This document shows positions 1 through 11,200 of a stretch of 64,000 nucleotides of DNA, piece after piece. The DNA lies in contig OZ024876.1 of assembly GCA_964017185.1 (NCBI GenBank), positions 36,384,406 through 36,448,405 on the forward strand, read 5' to 3'. The translations under genes were made by a program, and so were the position numbers. The stretch is from Rugalucina vietnamica (taxonomy: Eukaryota > Mollusca > Bivalvia > Lucinida > Lucinidae). Below the pieces are notes generated by a model, which was not told where the DNA came from, made no database searches, and saw only the letters and a list, made by a program, of their open reading frames with translations. Position 1 is the stretch's first letter; each line of letters begins with the position of its first letter.

Positions 1-305
1 TTAGATATTCACATAGTAAATGGTCGATGTGGTACAGATTCATATATTGGGAAACAAACTTGCAAAAATAGCAGTGTCATTGATTATGTTATTATGTCGG
101 CTGAACTTTTTCCATGTATACATCATTTTGAAGTGCTTGATTTTGACCCTTTGTTATCTGACGTGCATTGTCCGGTGGCACTTTCTATAAATATACAGTC
201 ACAGACTGATGTTATTTCAACGGATGAGAGTTCAATGTTAATAATGAAAGTAATGAGCAAAATAGTTTTTTTCCTACATGGAAAGCTGACTCGAAATTAG
301 AATTT

Positions 306-2552
306 TTGAATTACATAAATGAATCTAATTTGGACCAAATTAATATTGATTTGGACATGTTAAATCAAAGTGATACTGTTGATACTGAGTCTGTAAATAT
401 TATTACCTCCAAAATCTCACAGATTCTGGTTGAGGCTGCAGAACATTGTAATATGATAAAGAAGAAAACCAATTTACCTGTAAAATCACATAAAAATTTT
501 AAAACTCAAAAACCATGGTTCAATAAACAAAGTGAATTGAAACGTAAAAATTACCAAAATGCTAAACGCATTTACAAGAAGCTTAACTCTAGAGAGAATT
601 ATGACAATTTAGTAACCTCTAGCAGGGAGTATAAGAAATTAATAAACAAGCAGATGAGGGAATACAACAGTTCTATAACTAATAAGCTAAAACTAATGAA
701 AAATTCTGATCCTAAATCATATTGGTCTATTTTGAATAAATACTCATCAGAAGGTAAAGACAAATTGCAAAAAGTATCGGTTGAAACTTTTTATGAACAT
801 TTTAGTAAACTGAATGAAAATGCACCTGAGAATGATTTTGGTAATATTGATCTGAATAATCTTACAGAGTTTAACATGGAACTAAATGCCCCAATTACTA
901 TTGAAGAGATATCCAAGGTGATTCTAAACTTAAAAAATCAAAAAGCCTGTTCTATAAATGATCATGTTCTGAATGAATATTTGAAGTATTCAAAAGATTC
1001 TATGCTGCCTATTTACTGTAAATTGTTTAATCTTATTCTTAATACAGGTATTGTTCCAGAAGCTTGGTCTAAAGGTACTATTTTGCCCATTTACAAAAAT
1101 AAAGGGGACGTAAAAGATCCTGACAATTATCGAGGCATAACAATTTTAAGTTGTTTTGGTCTACTTAAGCTATTTACAGCAGTACTAAATCAGAGATTGA
1201 ATAATTATTTAGAATCAACAGGTATAATTGAAGAACAAGCAGGTTTCAGGAAGCATTATAGTACTGCCGATCATATTTTCTCACTTAAAATGTTAATTGA
1301 CTTTTACCTTTATAAGAAAAAGCGGTTATATTGTGCATTTATTGACTACCGTAAAGCCTTTGATTCAGTCAATAGAGTAGCTCTTTGGAGAAAACTATTA
1401 GATAATAATATTGATGGAAAAATCTTCAAAGTCATTTTTAATATTTATGATAATGCTAAATCTTGTGTAAAAGCAGACGGGAATATTTCTATGTTCTTTA
1501 GTAGTATGGCCGGTGTTCGTCAAGGTGAAAATTTGTCGCCAATTTTATTTTCTCTGTTTTTGAATGATCTAGTACATTTTATGTCTAACACGTACAGCGG
1601 CCTGGCCACACTATCACAAGATATTGGATCTATTTTGAATAATGATGATATTGAAGTATTTTTCAAGCTATATTTGCTGCTTTATGCCGACGACACGGTT
1701 ATCTTTGCAGAGACTCCTGAAGAATTGCAAATTGCTTTAGATACAATGCTGTTATATTGTAATACATGGCAACTGCAGGTTAATACTTCTAAAACAAAAG
1801 TGGTTATCTTTTCAAAAGGCAAAATAAGAAGGCGGAAGCCTGTCTTTTATTATAATGGTGATACTATCGAAATTGTAGATGATTTTAGCTACTTAGGCAT
1901 AAAATTTAATTATAATGGTAAATTTGGTAAAACCAAGAAACATTTAGTAGATCAAGCTAGAAAAGCTATGTTTTCATTGATTAGGAAAGCTAGAAAGTTA
2001 TTTTTACCACTTGATATTCAATTACATTTGTTTGACTCTATGATTACCCCAATATTGTTATATGGAGCAGAAGTTTGGGGTTGTGAAAATGTGGATATCA
2101 TTGATAAATTTTATCTAAAATATTGTAAGTCTTTGTTAGATGTAAAACAAACAACACCCAGTGTTTTGATTCACGGTGAACTTGGTACTATGCCATTACA
2201 TTTGAAAATAAAAAGTAGAGTCTTAAATTTTTGGTACAGGATAGTAAGCGGTACCGGTAAAAATGATAAAATCTGCTACAAGCTTTATCAACTTATGCAC
2301 TATCTGCATGTTAATGACTTGTTTCACTCGGATTGGATAAAAACTGTACATGATACTCTTAATCATTTGGGTCTCTCAGATATGTGGTTGTCTCATGACA
2401 CATTTTATTCTCAGGCAGCTTTTAAAAACAAGATCAAAAGTCGGTTAAATGATCAGTATAAGCAGGAATGGAAAAGTAAAATTGATGAGTCAGAAAAATG
2501 TTTGAATTACAGATTATATAAAAAGGAGCTTAAGTTTGAAAGCTATATTTGA
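306..2552 (+). pseudogene. LINE reverse transcriptase (frame-broken copy)
   Basis: An open stretch of 748 codons encodes the RT domain. It starts inside the linker after the endonuclease, so the apparent start is only the frameshift point; the same frame is open back to about 240. Motif A reads AFIDYRKAFDSVNR, the GVRQGENLSP motif follows, and the catalytic YADDTVIF motif sits near residue 460. A thumb-like region ends with LLYGAEVWGCE. The frame closes at 2552 by an indel after KFESY. Protein homologous to the LINE C-terminus continues in another frame to 2620. This gene would copy the element's RNA at a nicked target. It is not a host gene. Confidence 0.92.
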
Positions 2553-2876
2553 ATATTTTATCTTTACCTTTGGCCAAATATATATGTAAATTCAGGTGCC
2601 TTAGTCATAAATTACCCATTGAAAGGGGACGTTTTTTTAAATATTGATAGAAATGAACGCATTTGTCAGTTGTGTAATAAGGATGAGTTAGGAGATGAAT
2701 TTCATTACTTGTTTTGCTGTGATTTCTTTAACAGCAGTAGACGTAAATTTCTTCCTACTTGGAGCTTGCAGTCACCAAATACACTAAAATTAGAACAGTT
2801 AATGACTTCTATTGATAGATCAGTTTTGACCAAACTAGCACTTTTCATTAAGATAGTTTTGACTAAATTTAAATAA
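2553..2876 (+). pseudogene. C-terminal cysteine-rich end of the same LINE
   Basis: After the stop at 2552 the reading continues one frame over (LNILSLPLAKYICKFRC). It shifts again at a seven-T run near 2632-2638 into FLNIDRNERICQLCN. The C-x2-C, H-x4-C arrangement in CQLCNKDELGDEFHYLFCC is the zinc-knuckle-like tail of many LINE ORF2 proteins. The T-run shift looks like a one-base slippage mutation. The rest to 2876 ends in a natural-looking stop. Confidence 0.8.
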
Positions 2877-3232
2877 TTCTGAAACTACCATCTTCCTCTA
2901 TATTTTAACCTGTGTTGTAACAATATGTATGTCTTTTATCAGGCTTTCACCCTGTTTTTCCTGGATGTTTGCACTCTCTTTATGAACTCTAGTTATCTTA
3001 ACTGTAAATGGCGAAAAAGTGGGTTGAGTGTGGGTGTCCGGAATTAACAGGGTGTTGGTCCATAATGATGTGTTTCATTCAAAAAACTTTTCTGCAATAG
3101 TTTTTCATAAATGTGTTTCACGTGCCATTTTATATGTTTGTATATATGTTTGTTCATGTTCCATTTTAGCTCCTATGCCTGCAATGGGCCTGGAGTAAAT
3201 AAAAATCTTGTTGAAAAAAAAATCTTGTGGTA

Positions 3233-5373
3233 CTACCTGTGTTGTCGACCGAGACGATACTGCATATATGGTTGTCGACCGAGAATTCCGGCTTCCGACC
3301 GAGTAGTACGGTTGTCGATACACGACACAAACTCAGTGTGTAGTAAACAGGACATCAAAAACCAGAGAAAATAGAGTTTTAATCATCGCCGATCGTCAAA
3401 TAGGTATTTAACTTTACTTCTAATACTCTTCTGTGCTTTGTTATACAGCGATAACGACAAATATATGAAAGATACTAAAAACATCATTTTTCAAGGTATT
3501 TTTGAAACTTGCAGCTATCAAAAACCTCCTAGACCAATACGACTGCTTCGGATATTTCCTCTATAGCCGAGTTCTTGAAAACTAGTATAATGCACCCATT
3601 TCTTTACGCCATGTGCATTTTATGAACGGTTTTAAAAAGTCATGATACGACTGTCGATAACCACCGATACGGTTGTCGATAGTTAAATCACGTGTACGGT
3701 ACGGCTGTCGATGGTAATTGCTAAGGACCTATTGCTGAATAAACTGCAAGATCACTCGTTTTGAGAATTTGGCACGAGTCTGAATGTCTGCATTTGTCTG
3801 TACACACTGGCATTTGACATTATGAGCAGCTTTAAATAATCACGAGGGCGAGAAAATCATTAAAATCCGATATAAACATAGACTACTTTATGCATCTTCT
3901 GTGCCCAAGATAGTCCCACTCTCTCTTATACATGTGCCTAAAACACAACCTGCTTGAGGACCAGGTTAAAAATAGGTTCAATTATTAAGCCGATGTACAA
4001 CAAATTTAATGATTTTATATATTAACCTAGTGGATGATTTTATTTTTCAGATTTAGTGATTCCTGATCAACCGTCAATATGTACAAATATATATGTTCTT
4101 ACTGTCCAAGTGCTGATGATTCAAGTGTGAAACGCATCCTATGATAATTGAGCACGCGTGTTCAAGACACCAGTCAGAGACTCTTCGGTTTCGAAAAGTA
4201 GTAGTTCATCCCTCCAGTGGCAAGTTTGGATATTCGCGAATACTGTACAATGAACTGATTCCATTAGAACTTAGAGTAAAAGGAAAAACCATTAAATCAG
4301 AGAATTCTAATGTAATTGTAGTCGGGATATTGACTTTATTCTGTGTAAGTCCCATCTATATGACCAGCATTATAGGAATTACCTTATTCTCAAAGCTACG
4401 CCAGAAAGTCTTACTCAAATTCCGGCATTTTTGACAATTCGTGGAAGCTCTCTTCAGTTGGGATTTGGATAAACTTTTCCATTTCGGTCTGGAAAAAATA
4501 AAAGTACGTTATACTTAAAAACAAAATAAAACATCTGGTTTAGTTTTAGTTCAAATGGCTATGCACAGCGTTACAAATCGGCCCGCAGCTAAGATCCATG
4601 AGGCAAAATACGAGACTGAGTACATGTCCATTCTGGTCAGAGTATTTGTTGCATGCTTTACGTTTAATTAATCGTATTTACTTCCTTGCTTGCAACACAT
4701 AGTCCTTGTTAAATGTCAAAATTGGTGATTAAATAGGCCTGTTTCTGTTGTCGCTGACCGCATTGCACCATAATTGTGTTGTAGACAGCGTGGAAAATTC
4801 AATTTCGACACCCTGGCCCGAAATGTCTGGAATAAAGCTTTGAAAACTGAATTGATCGGGCTATTAATACGTGTCCTAATCTTCGTAAGTCGTCGACATC
4901 CGTATCAGGCTACATCGACAACAGTATCGCATACATTTACATGCCATCGACAGCAGTAACAATAAAAATAAAACACCCTTACAGCATAAACAAGCAATGC
5001 ATTTTCTGACGCTTTCTGGTGTATTTGTCTTTGCAATGATGCATACCACATCTTTCATTACTTCATAAGATATCGGAAAGGCTAAAAAACAAAAAATCTG
5101 CATTTTTTCTGCATTCTGCTATTTTACGATGAAATATATCTTTTCATGAGAAATCTAGCGACGCAACAACTCTCTGGAACACTTTGTAGGCCAGGAAAAT
5201 ATCTAACAACAGGTTCGGGCAGAAAAATAATGAAAAATACCTTTAGATTTTATCACCGTCCACTACACACTACACTTATGTCGTGTATCGACAACCGTAC
5301 TACTCGGTCGGAAGCCGGAATTCTCGGTCGACAACCATATATGCAGTATCGTCTCGGTCGACAACACAGGTAG
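3233..5373. mobile_element. 2.1-kb DNA transposon with perfect 94-bp terminal inverted repeats
   Basis: Bases 3233-3326 and 5280-5373 are exact reverse complements over all 94 positions I compared, starting CTACCTGTGTTGTCGACC. The flanks read TA on both sides (3231-3232 and 5374-5375), suggesting a TA target duplication, although TA also belongs to a GTAC palindrome. The motif GTTGTCGAC/GTTGTCGAT recurs inside both arms and again at about 3647-3715 and 4884-4955, in mirrored orientation. No recognisable transposase is encoded, so it is probably non-autonomous. It sits directly at the 3' end of the preceding LINE. Confidence 0.85.
4051..4434 (+). pseudogene. Possible zinc-finger-like exon remnant inside the transposon
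   Basis: A TTTTTCAG acceptor-like site ends at 4050. From 4079 a frame reads MYKYICSYCPSADDSSVKR, then stops at about 4142. One frame over, an open frame of 97 codons (4141-4434) continues with IIEHACSRHQSETLRF. Together these would give a C-x2-C ... H-x4-H pattern like a C2H2 finger, interrupted by a one-base shift. A GTAAGT donor-like site lies at about 4345. This could be part of a DNA-binding transposase exon, or chance. No family recognised. Confidence 0.3.
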
Positions 5374-5393
5374 TACCTATTGTATTATCCCCG

Positions 5394-5807
5394 TGTTTAT
5401 TAATGAAGAGAAAGCCATGCATTATTGCAATTCACGCGCGCACGTGCTGTTAATACATGGCTTTTACTTATGCTCGTTACCGGGCGCCACGCAAAGCACG
5501 TGCTAGTAACGAGAAACTGAAGTCCGCCCGGAACGAGCATAAAAACGAAAGCTTTACGCGTATGAAAATGTGATGAGACTGTAAAATATAGTGCACCATA
5601 TTTCTTTCGTTTCTGCACCTTATTTCTTTCGTTTCTGCAGAATTTATGCAATAATAGCGATCAAAAATGATTTTGTCATTCGTAAACATTCGCTAGGTCC
5701 CTCGGGGAGTGTTGAAAACCTCGGGCTACGCCCTCGATTTTCAACACTCCCCTCGGGACCTTGCGAATGTTACTGAATGGAAAGTCATATTTGATCCCTA
5801 TAATAGC
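5394..5807. repeat. Dispersed repeat R1, copy 1
   Basis: This is the same sequence as 19258-19655. Both begin with GTTTATTAATGAAGAGAAAG and end near AATGGAAA..ATATTTGATCCC. Both contain a GC-rich hairpin about 100 bases before the end (here 5690-5768). Open frames read through it are not coding. Confidence 0.75.
5690..5768. repeat. GC-rich hairpin in repeat R1
   Basis: The arms CATTCGCTAGGTCCCTCGGG and CCCTCGGGACCTTGCGAATG are inverted, and inside them GAGTGTTGAAAACCTCG pairs with CGATTTTCAACACTC. The loop is about 10 bases. The same hairpin lies at 19528-19622. Confidence 0.75.
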
Positions 5808-5809
5808 AT

Positions 5810-5966
5810 CAGTTGACTTGGGTGGTTATATGTTCAAAGACATTTTGTTAGAGTGTCATGGCATAATGTTGGGTAGATGTCCCATACAGTGGAGGCAACG
5901 TACGTGGTGGCGTGAGCGTAGCTGTTGGCTGGGACGCTAAACCTCAAATTAAACAAACAAACAATA
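5810..5966 (+). repeat. Short SINE-like retroelement, copy a
   Basis: About 155 bp ending in an AAACAAACAAAC tail. Reverse-complement copies lie at 37868-38010 and 40535-40690, where they start GTTTGTTTGAATTGATGC. Shared internal strings include GGCTGGGACG (inverted as CGTCCCAGTC) and ATGTTGGGTA. The A-rich tail and uniform orientation suggest a retroposed short element. I see no clear A/B boxes. Confidence 0.65.
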
Positions 5967-6368
5967 GATATTTTGAAAACTCATCATTGCCATGAAAATT
6001 AACAAGCCTGAAAGCCGGTGATTAAAAAATAAGTATTTAAAGTAGACAATAAAACGCAGACATACATCATATAATTTATTAGGGGCCTAGGCTTTCGTTT
6101 TTTATTGTTTTGTGACAGTTTAACGTCCAAGTCAACACCTTTTCAGTCACGACGGAACGGAGCTACCGTTTCCTGTGTCCAGTTAATGTTTTGCTCGAAG
6201 AACCCTGACCTCTCGATCCGAAGTCCTTAATTTCTAGGTCACTGCACTAACCCCCCCCCACCAAAAAAAAAAAATAAATAAATAAAAAAAAAAAAAAAAA
6301 AAAAATAAAATAAAAAAAAATAAAAAAATAAAAAAAAAATAAATAAAAATCTTATTGACAGCAGTAAT
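5967..6368. other. Non-coding stretch with A-rich low-complexity tract
   Basis: Bases 6250-6350 are an A/AAAT-rich run preceded by a C-run. A fragment at about 6111-6150 (CAGTTTAACGTCC) resembles the GTTTAACGTCCC end of the nearby SINE. No gene is seen. Confidence 0.5.
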
Positions 6369-6752
6369 ATGAGCCGTGACATGAGAAAACCAACATTTTG
6401 CATTTGCGAAAACAAAGGAGGCGCAGATCAGCTTCGCATTAACTGTTGTACATGTATCTTTTGGTTGGTTGATTGGGGTTTAACGTCCCACCAACAGATA
6501 AGGTCATATGGGGACGGGACCTCGGTTTATAGTCCCATCCGACGGACTGGAGGAGCCCGGCATCGAACCTGCGACCCCAGGTTTACAAGGCGAGTGACCC
6601 CAGGTTTACAAGGCGAGTGACATAACCACTGCACCACGGGGGCCTTTACATGTATCTGTTGTTGCCACACGGATAGTACTTCCTTAATCCGAAATTTCCA
6701 GCCTCTATCCATCTTCTGTGCTTGAGTCGGTCCTGGTCGGAAACCACAAGTT
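6369..6752. mobile_element. Palindromic MITE family P, copy interrupted by a SINE
   Basis: The left arm (6369-6448) has GAGCCGTGACATGAGAAAAC and the core string GCGAAAACAAAGG. The right arm (6658-6752) has TCCGAAATTTCCAGCCTCT and GGTCGGAAACCAC. These are the two halves of the MITE seen intact at 26352-26587 and 44920-45146. A 187-bp SINE splits them. Family P ends in TGAGCCGCGACGCGAGAAAA and its reverse complement. Its core is a perfect or near-perfect palindrome around GCAGATCAGCT. Confidence 0.75.
6460..6646 (-). mobile_element. tRNA-derived SINE with 11-bp target duplication
   Basis: The element is flanked by TACATGTATCT at 6449-6459 and 6647-6657. On the minus strand it begins GCCCCCGTGGTGCAGTGGTT (A-box-like) and has a B box GGTTCGATGCC, then ends in AACCAATCAACCAACC. 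A 26-bp stretch (ACCCCAGGTTTACAAGGCGAG) is tandemly duplicated at about 6570-6620. The same head occurs at 50141-50203. It inserted into a family P MITE. Confidence 0.85.
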
Positions 6753-6762
6753 ACATGTAACA

Positions 6763-7306
6763 TATACACGGGACGACTTCAAAAAGAGGTAGTGAATTTC
6801 TGTTCCAATCGCACATCCGGGAATTCGCGAGCTTGGTCCAAAGGCTAGAAACGGATAAACAAAGGTAGGTGTTTAAATAATGGCGCCCCGTAGGATATGT
6901 AATACAGAGTGCTCGATTCCCCAGGGCTAGCGTACCGGGCTGTTTTCTTCGTGGAAAACCACAAATTTTGCATAAAGGTGTCAGTTGTTGACAAACTGTT
7001 GTGACAAAGCAACATCGTGTTCGACCTTTAAAAAACGACCCAGCGGAAATTATTTCGGGTTCAACCGCAGTTTTGGGCCGTATGCATCGAGAAGTCATCT
7101 TTACACGACACAGCATTGCCATAATTATCAATTTTCGCTAGAAACTTAGAAAAAAAAATCAAAAGACCCACCGGCACCTACCTTTGTTTATCCGTTTCTA
7201 GCCTTTGGGCCAACCTCGCGAGTTCCCGGATGTGCGATAGGAACAGAAATTCACTACCTCATTTTTGGAGGTCGTTCTAAAGTTTACCACCCGTGATATA
7301 ACGTTT
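6763..7306. mobile_element. Foldback (long inverted repeat) element upstream of MFSD12
   Basis: Bases about 6768-6873 (GAGGTAGTGAATTTCTGTTC ... GGATAAACAAAGGTAGGTG) are the inverted partner of about 7170-7285. The arms are about 100 bp with few mismatches. The internal unique part is about 300 bp. It ends roughly 350 bp before the MFSD12 start codon, so it lies in or beside that gene's promoter. No TSD could be fixed. Confidence 0.75.
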
Positions 7307-7654
7307 GTAAATTTGACACAAATTTGCAAGAGAATTCTTGTATCTTTTTTTCAGATGACTCTAAACTGCTTTCATTTTGACAAACGATTCCATAATAAAG
7401 AGTTCATCAAGAGCAAAGACATTTTGTTTTGAAGAAAAAGGGGCACAGCATTAACGTACAAAACCAACGAAAGAACTATCGGGCTTTCGTTTGCCTTTTA
7501 TTTTACACCAGTTCATATTGTAAGGAAGTACATTTTAGAATAATAAAGTAGCGAGAGAGACAGCTATATTCTTAGCATTTTCTAATTATTAAGACAAATT
7601 AATATCGAAATGGTAATATACGTGTAGAATTTTGAAACATAATTAACATCAAAT
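7307..7654 (+). promoter_or_regulatory. Putative MFSD12 promoter / 5' leader region
   Basis: This is the only non-repetitive DNA between the foldback element and the MFSD12 start codon. It is AT-rich and has no convincing TATA box or other single decisive element. I infer a promoter only from position. The transcription start cannot be placed, and an upstream untranslated exon cannot be excluded. Confidence 0.3.
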
Positions 7655-7928
7655 ATGGCGCCTAGTGACGGACAGCGCCATCTGCCTCTGGTTCAGAAAG
7701 TGGCGTACAGCGTTGGACATGTACTGAATGACCTCACAGCCTCAATGTGGTTCACGTACATGATCATATACTTCCACAAAGTGAAAGACTTTAACAACAC
7801 ATTGTCTGGAAATCTTGTCCTCATTGGACAGATCAGCGATGCTATTTTCACACCTTTTATCGGATTTGAGTCGGATAGAGTTAAAGGATTGTGGAAGATG
7901 GGAAAGCGCAAGACGTGGCACTTTGTTG
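7655..7928 (+). CDS. MFSD12: MFSD12 exon 1 (residues 1-91, phase 1 end)
   Basis: It starts at ATG in TCAAATATGGCG. The protein aligns with family N-termini from [18 protein letters not shown] on, so this start is preferred. It holds TM1, TM2 and the conserved loop [20 protein letters not shown]. The donor is G|GTGAGT at 7929. Confidence 0.92.
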
Positions 7929-8166
7929 GTGAGTATTCGCTAACTCATTGGCCAGCGTGAAGCTAGTGTTATCAAAAGTACGCTTTCATACCGAGGAAAG
8001 CTCCTTTCGTATTGAATACTGAAAAAAAAAAAAAAAATAATAATAAATAAAAAAAAAATCATTGTATTATAAACGATCCGTGATTTATGTGTGAAAAATG
8101 AGACTACTTTTAAAAAACAAAATACCCAACTTAAAACTGATATGTATCATGTCACCCTGTCAAGCA

Positions 8167-8245
<79 letters not shown>

Positions 8246-11200
8246 GCACGCACGAGAGATTGTCTTAAATTTCCAGCCTCTAGCCATCTGTGCTTGTACA
8301 GCTCGGTTTGTGTAGGACCTGTTCGGAGGCCACATTGTTGGTTTTATCCTGATGCAGCTCACATATGCTATGTCTATTTTGATTTCAGGAACTCTCTGCG
8401 TTATGTGCTCATTTCCTTTCATATTCGTTGGTTGTATCACGTGCGACAATTCCCCGGACTGGTCTCAGTTTATTTACTACGCCCCGTTCGTTGTGATCTT
8501 CCAGTTCGGTTGGGCTTCAGTCCAGATCAACCATCTCTCCCTCATACCCGACCTCACACATGACGAGCACGAACGAGTTGGACTCAACGGCTCGAGGTAA
8601 GGTTAGTCTCAACGGTTCGAGATAAGGTTAGTCTCAACGACTCGAGCTAAGGTTAGTCTCAACGGCTCGAGGTAAGGTTAGTCTCAACGGCTCGAGGTAA
8701 GGTTAGTCTCAACGGCTCGAGGTAAGGTTAATCTCAACGGCTCGAGGTAAGGTTTGTCTCAACGGCTCGAGGTAAGGTTAGTCTCAACGACTCGAGGTAA
8801 GGTTAGTCTCAACGACTCGAGGTAAGGTTAGTCTCAACGGCTCGAGGTAAGGTTAGTCTCAACGGCTCGAGGTAAGGTTAGTCTCAACGGCTCGAGATAA
8901 GGTTAGTCTCAACGGCTCGAGGTAAGGTTAGTCTCAACGACTCAAGGTAAGGTTAGTCTCAACGGCTTGAGGTAAGGTCAGTCTCAACGACCCGAGGTAA
9001 GGTTACTCTCAACGGCTCCAGGTAAGGTTTGCCCGGGAGCGTACCAGGACCTAGTGCCGCATTGTGGTAATGGTCATTATCAGAGTATGCGGTCTGTAGA
9101 AGATGCGCAACAGCCTCTGCCTCGTTATCTCAGCAGCATAGTAAAACGAATGCCAAATAAGATGCAACCGCTCACTGAAAGTGAAAAACAAAGCTTTACT
9201 CATCAGCCCATCTTTATTTTCGTAATGCCCCACAACGTACTGATCATCGCATATATGCTTCTTAAGAAGGCCTTGGCTTCTTTATCAGGACGCGTAGGCT
9301 TCCTAACTAGGCATGTCTTTTACTTAAAGCTACACCCTTTGTATCCTTCTTAATTCAGGTATGCATTTACTGTGTTATCTAACATGGTTGTGTATGGTAT
9401 TGCCTGGGTGATATTTGACGTTCAGAAGAGCACCGATGGCGGTGGGGACTCGACAGAACTCAATGAATCAGACTCGGGGAAATTTAGGGTGAGTTGGTAC
9501 ATATCCGCTTTAGACTTTTTTTTTTAAAGATACGCCTGTTTTCATCTCCAAAGTAGGCTACATGTATATATTCAGCATATATTCACTTCAACCAATTAAT
9601 TATTAATAGTCAGTGTCATTGGTTGGAACTTGGGAACAAACTGTATTTTTGTCAAAACGCTAAAAGTGTCTTTCTCGAGAGTACAGTGTAAAATCTAAAA
9701 AAAAAAAAAAAAAAAAATAAAATAAAATAAAATGAGCCTGTGCGTGAGAAAACCAAAAATTCGGGTTCCGACAACGGTCTGACACAAACCGACCTGTACA
9801 GTCACAGGAGCAGGCTAGTAGCTTGAAATTTCGGATTTAAGAAGAAGAAGGATTGTGTTATCCATGCAGCGAAAACAAAGGCGCTGTACTGCACAGCTGA
9901 TCTGCGTCTTTGTTTTCGCCTTTGCAGATTGTTGGTTTTCTCACGCGGTGGACTGATGATGTAGACCTCCGTCTGCCAACCGGTCTGCATATTTTGTGAG
10001 CATTCTCGGACCGTTTGGTGTACCACTTTTTGATATAACACTATCGCTGTGGCCAAAGCCTGCTTCGTGTTTAATAGCTATCCTGTTCGTGTTTTAACGA
10101 GAGTATAGCTATATGGGGTCCAGCAATGGTCCGCGTTATACCCAAAGCCGCGTTATTATGAACCGCGTTATAAAGAGGTAAATGTTAGTTACAACAATAC
10201 CTTTGTTCTCCAACCGATGACATGTCTAGGGACCATCAGGAAAACAAGTCCGTGAAATATACACCCATTTTTATGTTCTAAAACTGGGGTGTACAGGGGT
10301 ATAAAACATGGAATGTGGGTACTCGTTGGTACTGTACATATTCAATGGTCCTCTGGTTTTTATTATTTTCAGTTATTGGTTCTGATCGTCGTCGGTGTAG
10401 GACTGGTGTTTAGCGTCATTTTCCATGTCGGTGTACGGGAGAAATCGGGCGAGGAAGATACAGCAGATGGACAGAAAACATTAGCAGAGTCATCCGCATT
10501 AATAACCATAGAACAGTCAACTTTAGATAAATTAAAAATGTCCTGGAAATGCTGGTTGAAGGAGCACCAGTTTTATCAGGTACATTAACGTCATTATGAC
10601 GTCATGTGCCCGCTGGGATTACGAAAACATGCCTTTGCAATATACAGAAATTCATAAGTTGTAAAAATCTAAAATTTCATTAGCATTTTTTTTAGCTCAC
10701 CTGAGCCGAAGGCTCACAGGTGAGCTTATAGTATACCCATGCTCCGTCGTCCGTCCGTCGTCCGTCGTCGTCCGTCGTCCGTCGTCGTCCGTCGTCCACA
10801 ATTTCAAAGATCTTCTCCTCTGAAACCACTTGGCCGATCAAAGCCAAACTTCATGTGGAGCATCCTTAGGAAGGGGGAACGAAAGTTTATATAAATGGTC
10901 CAGGTCACATGACCAAGATGGCCGCCATGGCTATAAATAGCAAAAACCTTTAAAAATCTTCTTCTCCAGAACTAGTGGGCCGATTTCCACGAAACTTGGT
11001 ATGTAGCATCGGGGACGAGGGCCCATCATAGTTTATATAAATCATGACCCTAGGATGACCTTGACCCATTTTATGGCAAGGTCAACTTTGGTCGCCAATG
11101 CATTTGAATGGGAAAAAATGGTAAAATGCTATTTAATGGGTAAAACTTACTGGGAATAGGCAAATGGACAGAAGATTAATGTTATTTGAAAATTTTGGCC

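Larger units (their letters stand above)
1..3229 (+). mobile_element. Decayed non-LTR retrotransposon (LINE), 5' end outside window
   Basis: The order is apurinic-type endonuclease tail, reverse transcriptase, C-terminal cysteine-rich region, 3' UTR. From base 1, frame 1 reads an endonuclease C-terminus with an SVIDYVIM stretch and a terminal SDVHCPV motif, the equivalent of the catalytic SDH. A frameshift near 236-249 moves the reading to the reverse transcriptase frame. The 3' UTR ends in a short direct repeat of the type AATCTTGTTG/AATCTTGTGG with A-runs at about 3200-3229, as expected of a LINE tail. The element is broken by at least three frame changes, so it is dead. Its clade is not resolved by eye; the I/Jockey-like group is likely. 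Confidence 0.9.

Noticed and set aside
3105-3374. Overlapping opposite-strand frames of 72-87 codons
   Set aside because: They straddle the LINE tail and the left TIR of the neighbouring transposon, so they join two unrelated sequences.
8091-8449. Open frames across the CA repeat on both strands
   Set aside because: They are dinucleotide-repeat translations (HTHTHT, VCVCVC) and the region lies in MFSD12 intron 1.
8597-9030. CRISPR-like array (regular 25-bp repeats)
   Set aside because: There are no unique spacers. The units are directly adjacent and derived from an exon/intron boundary in an animal gene.
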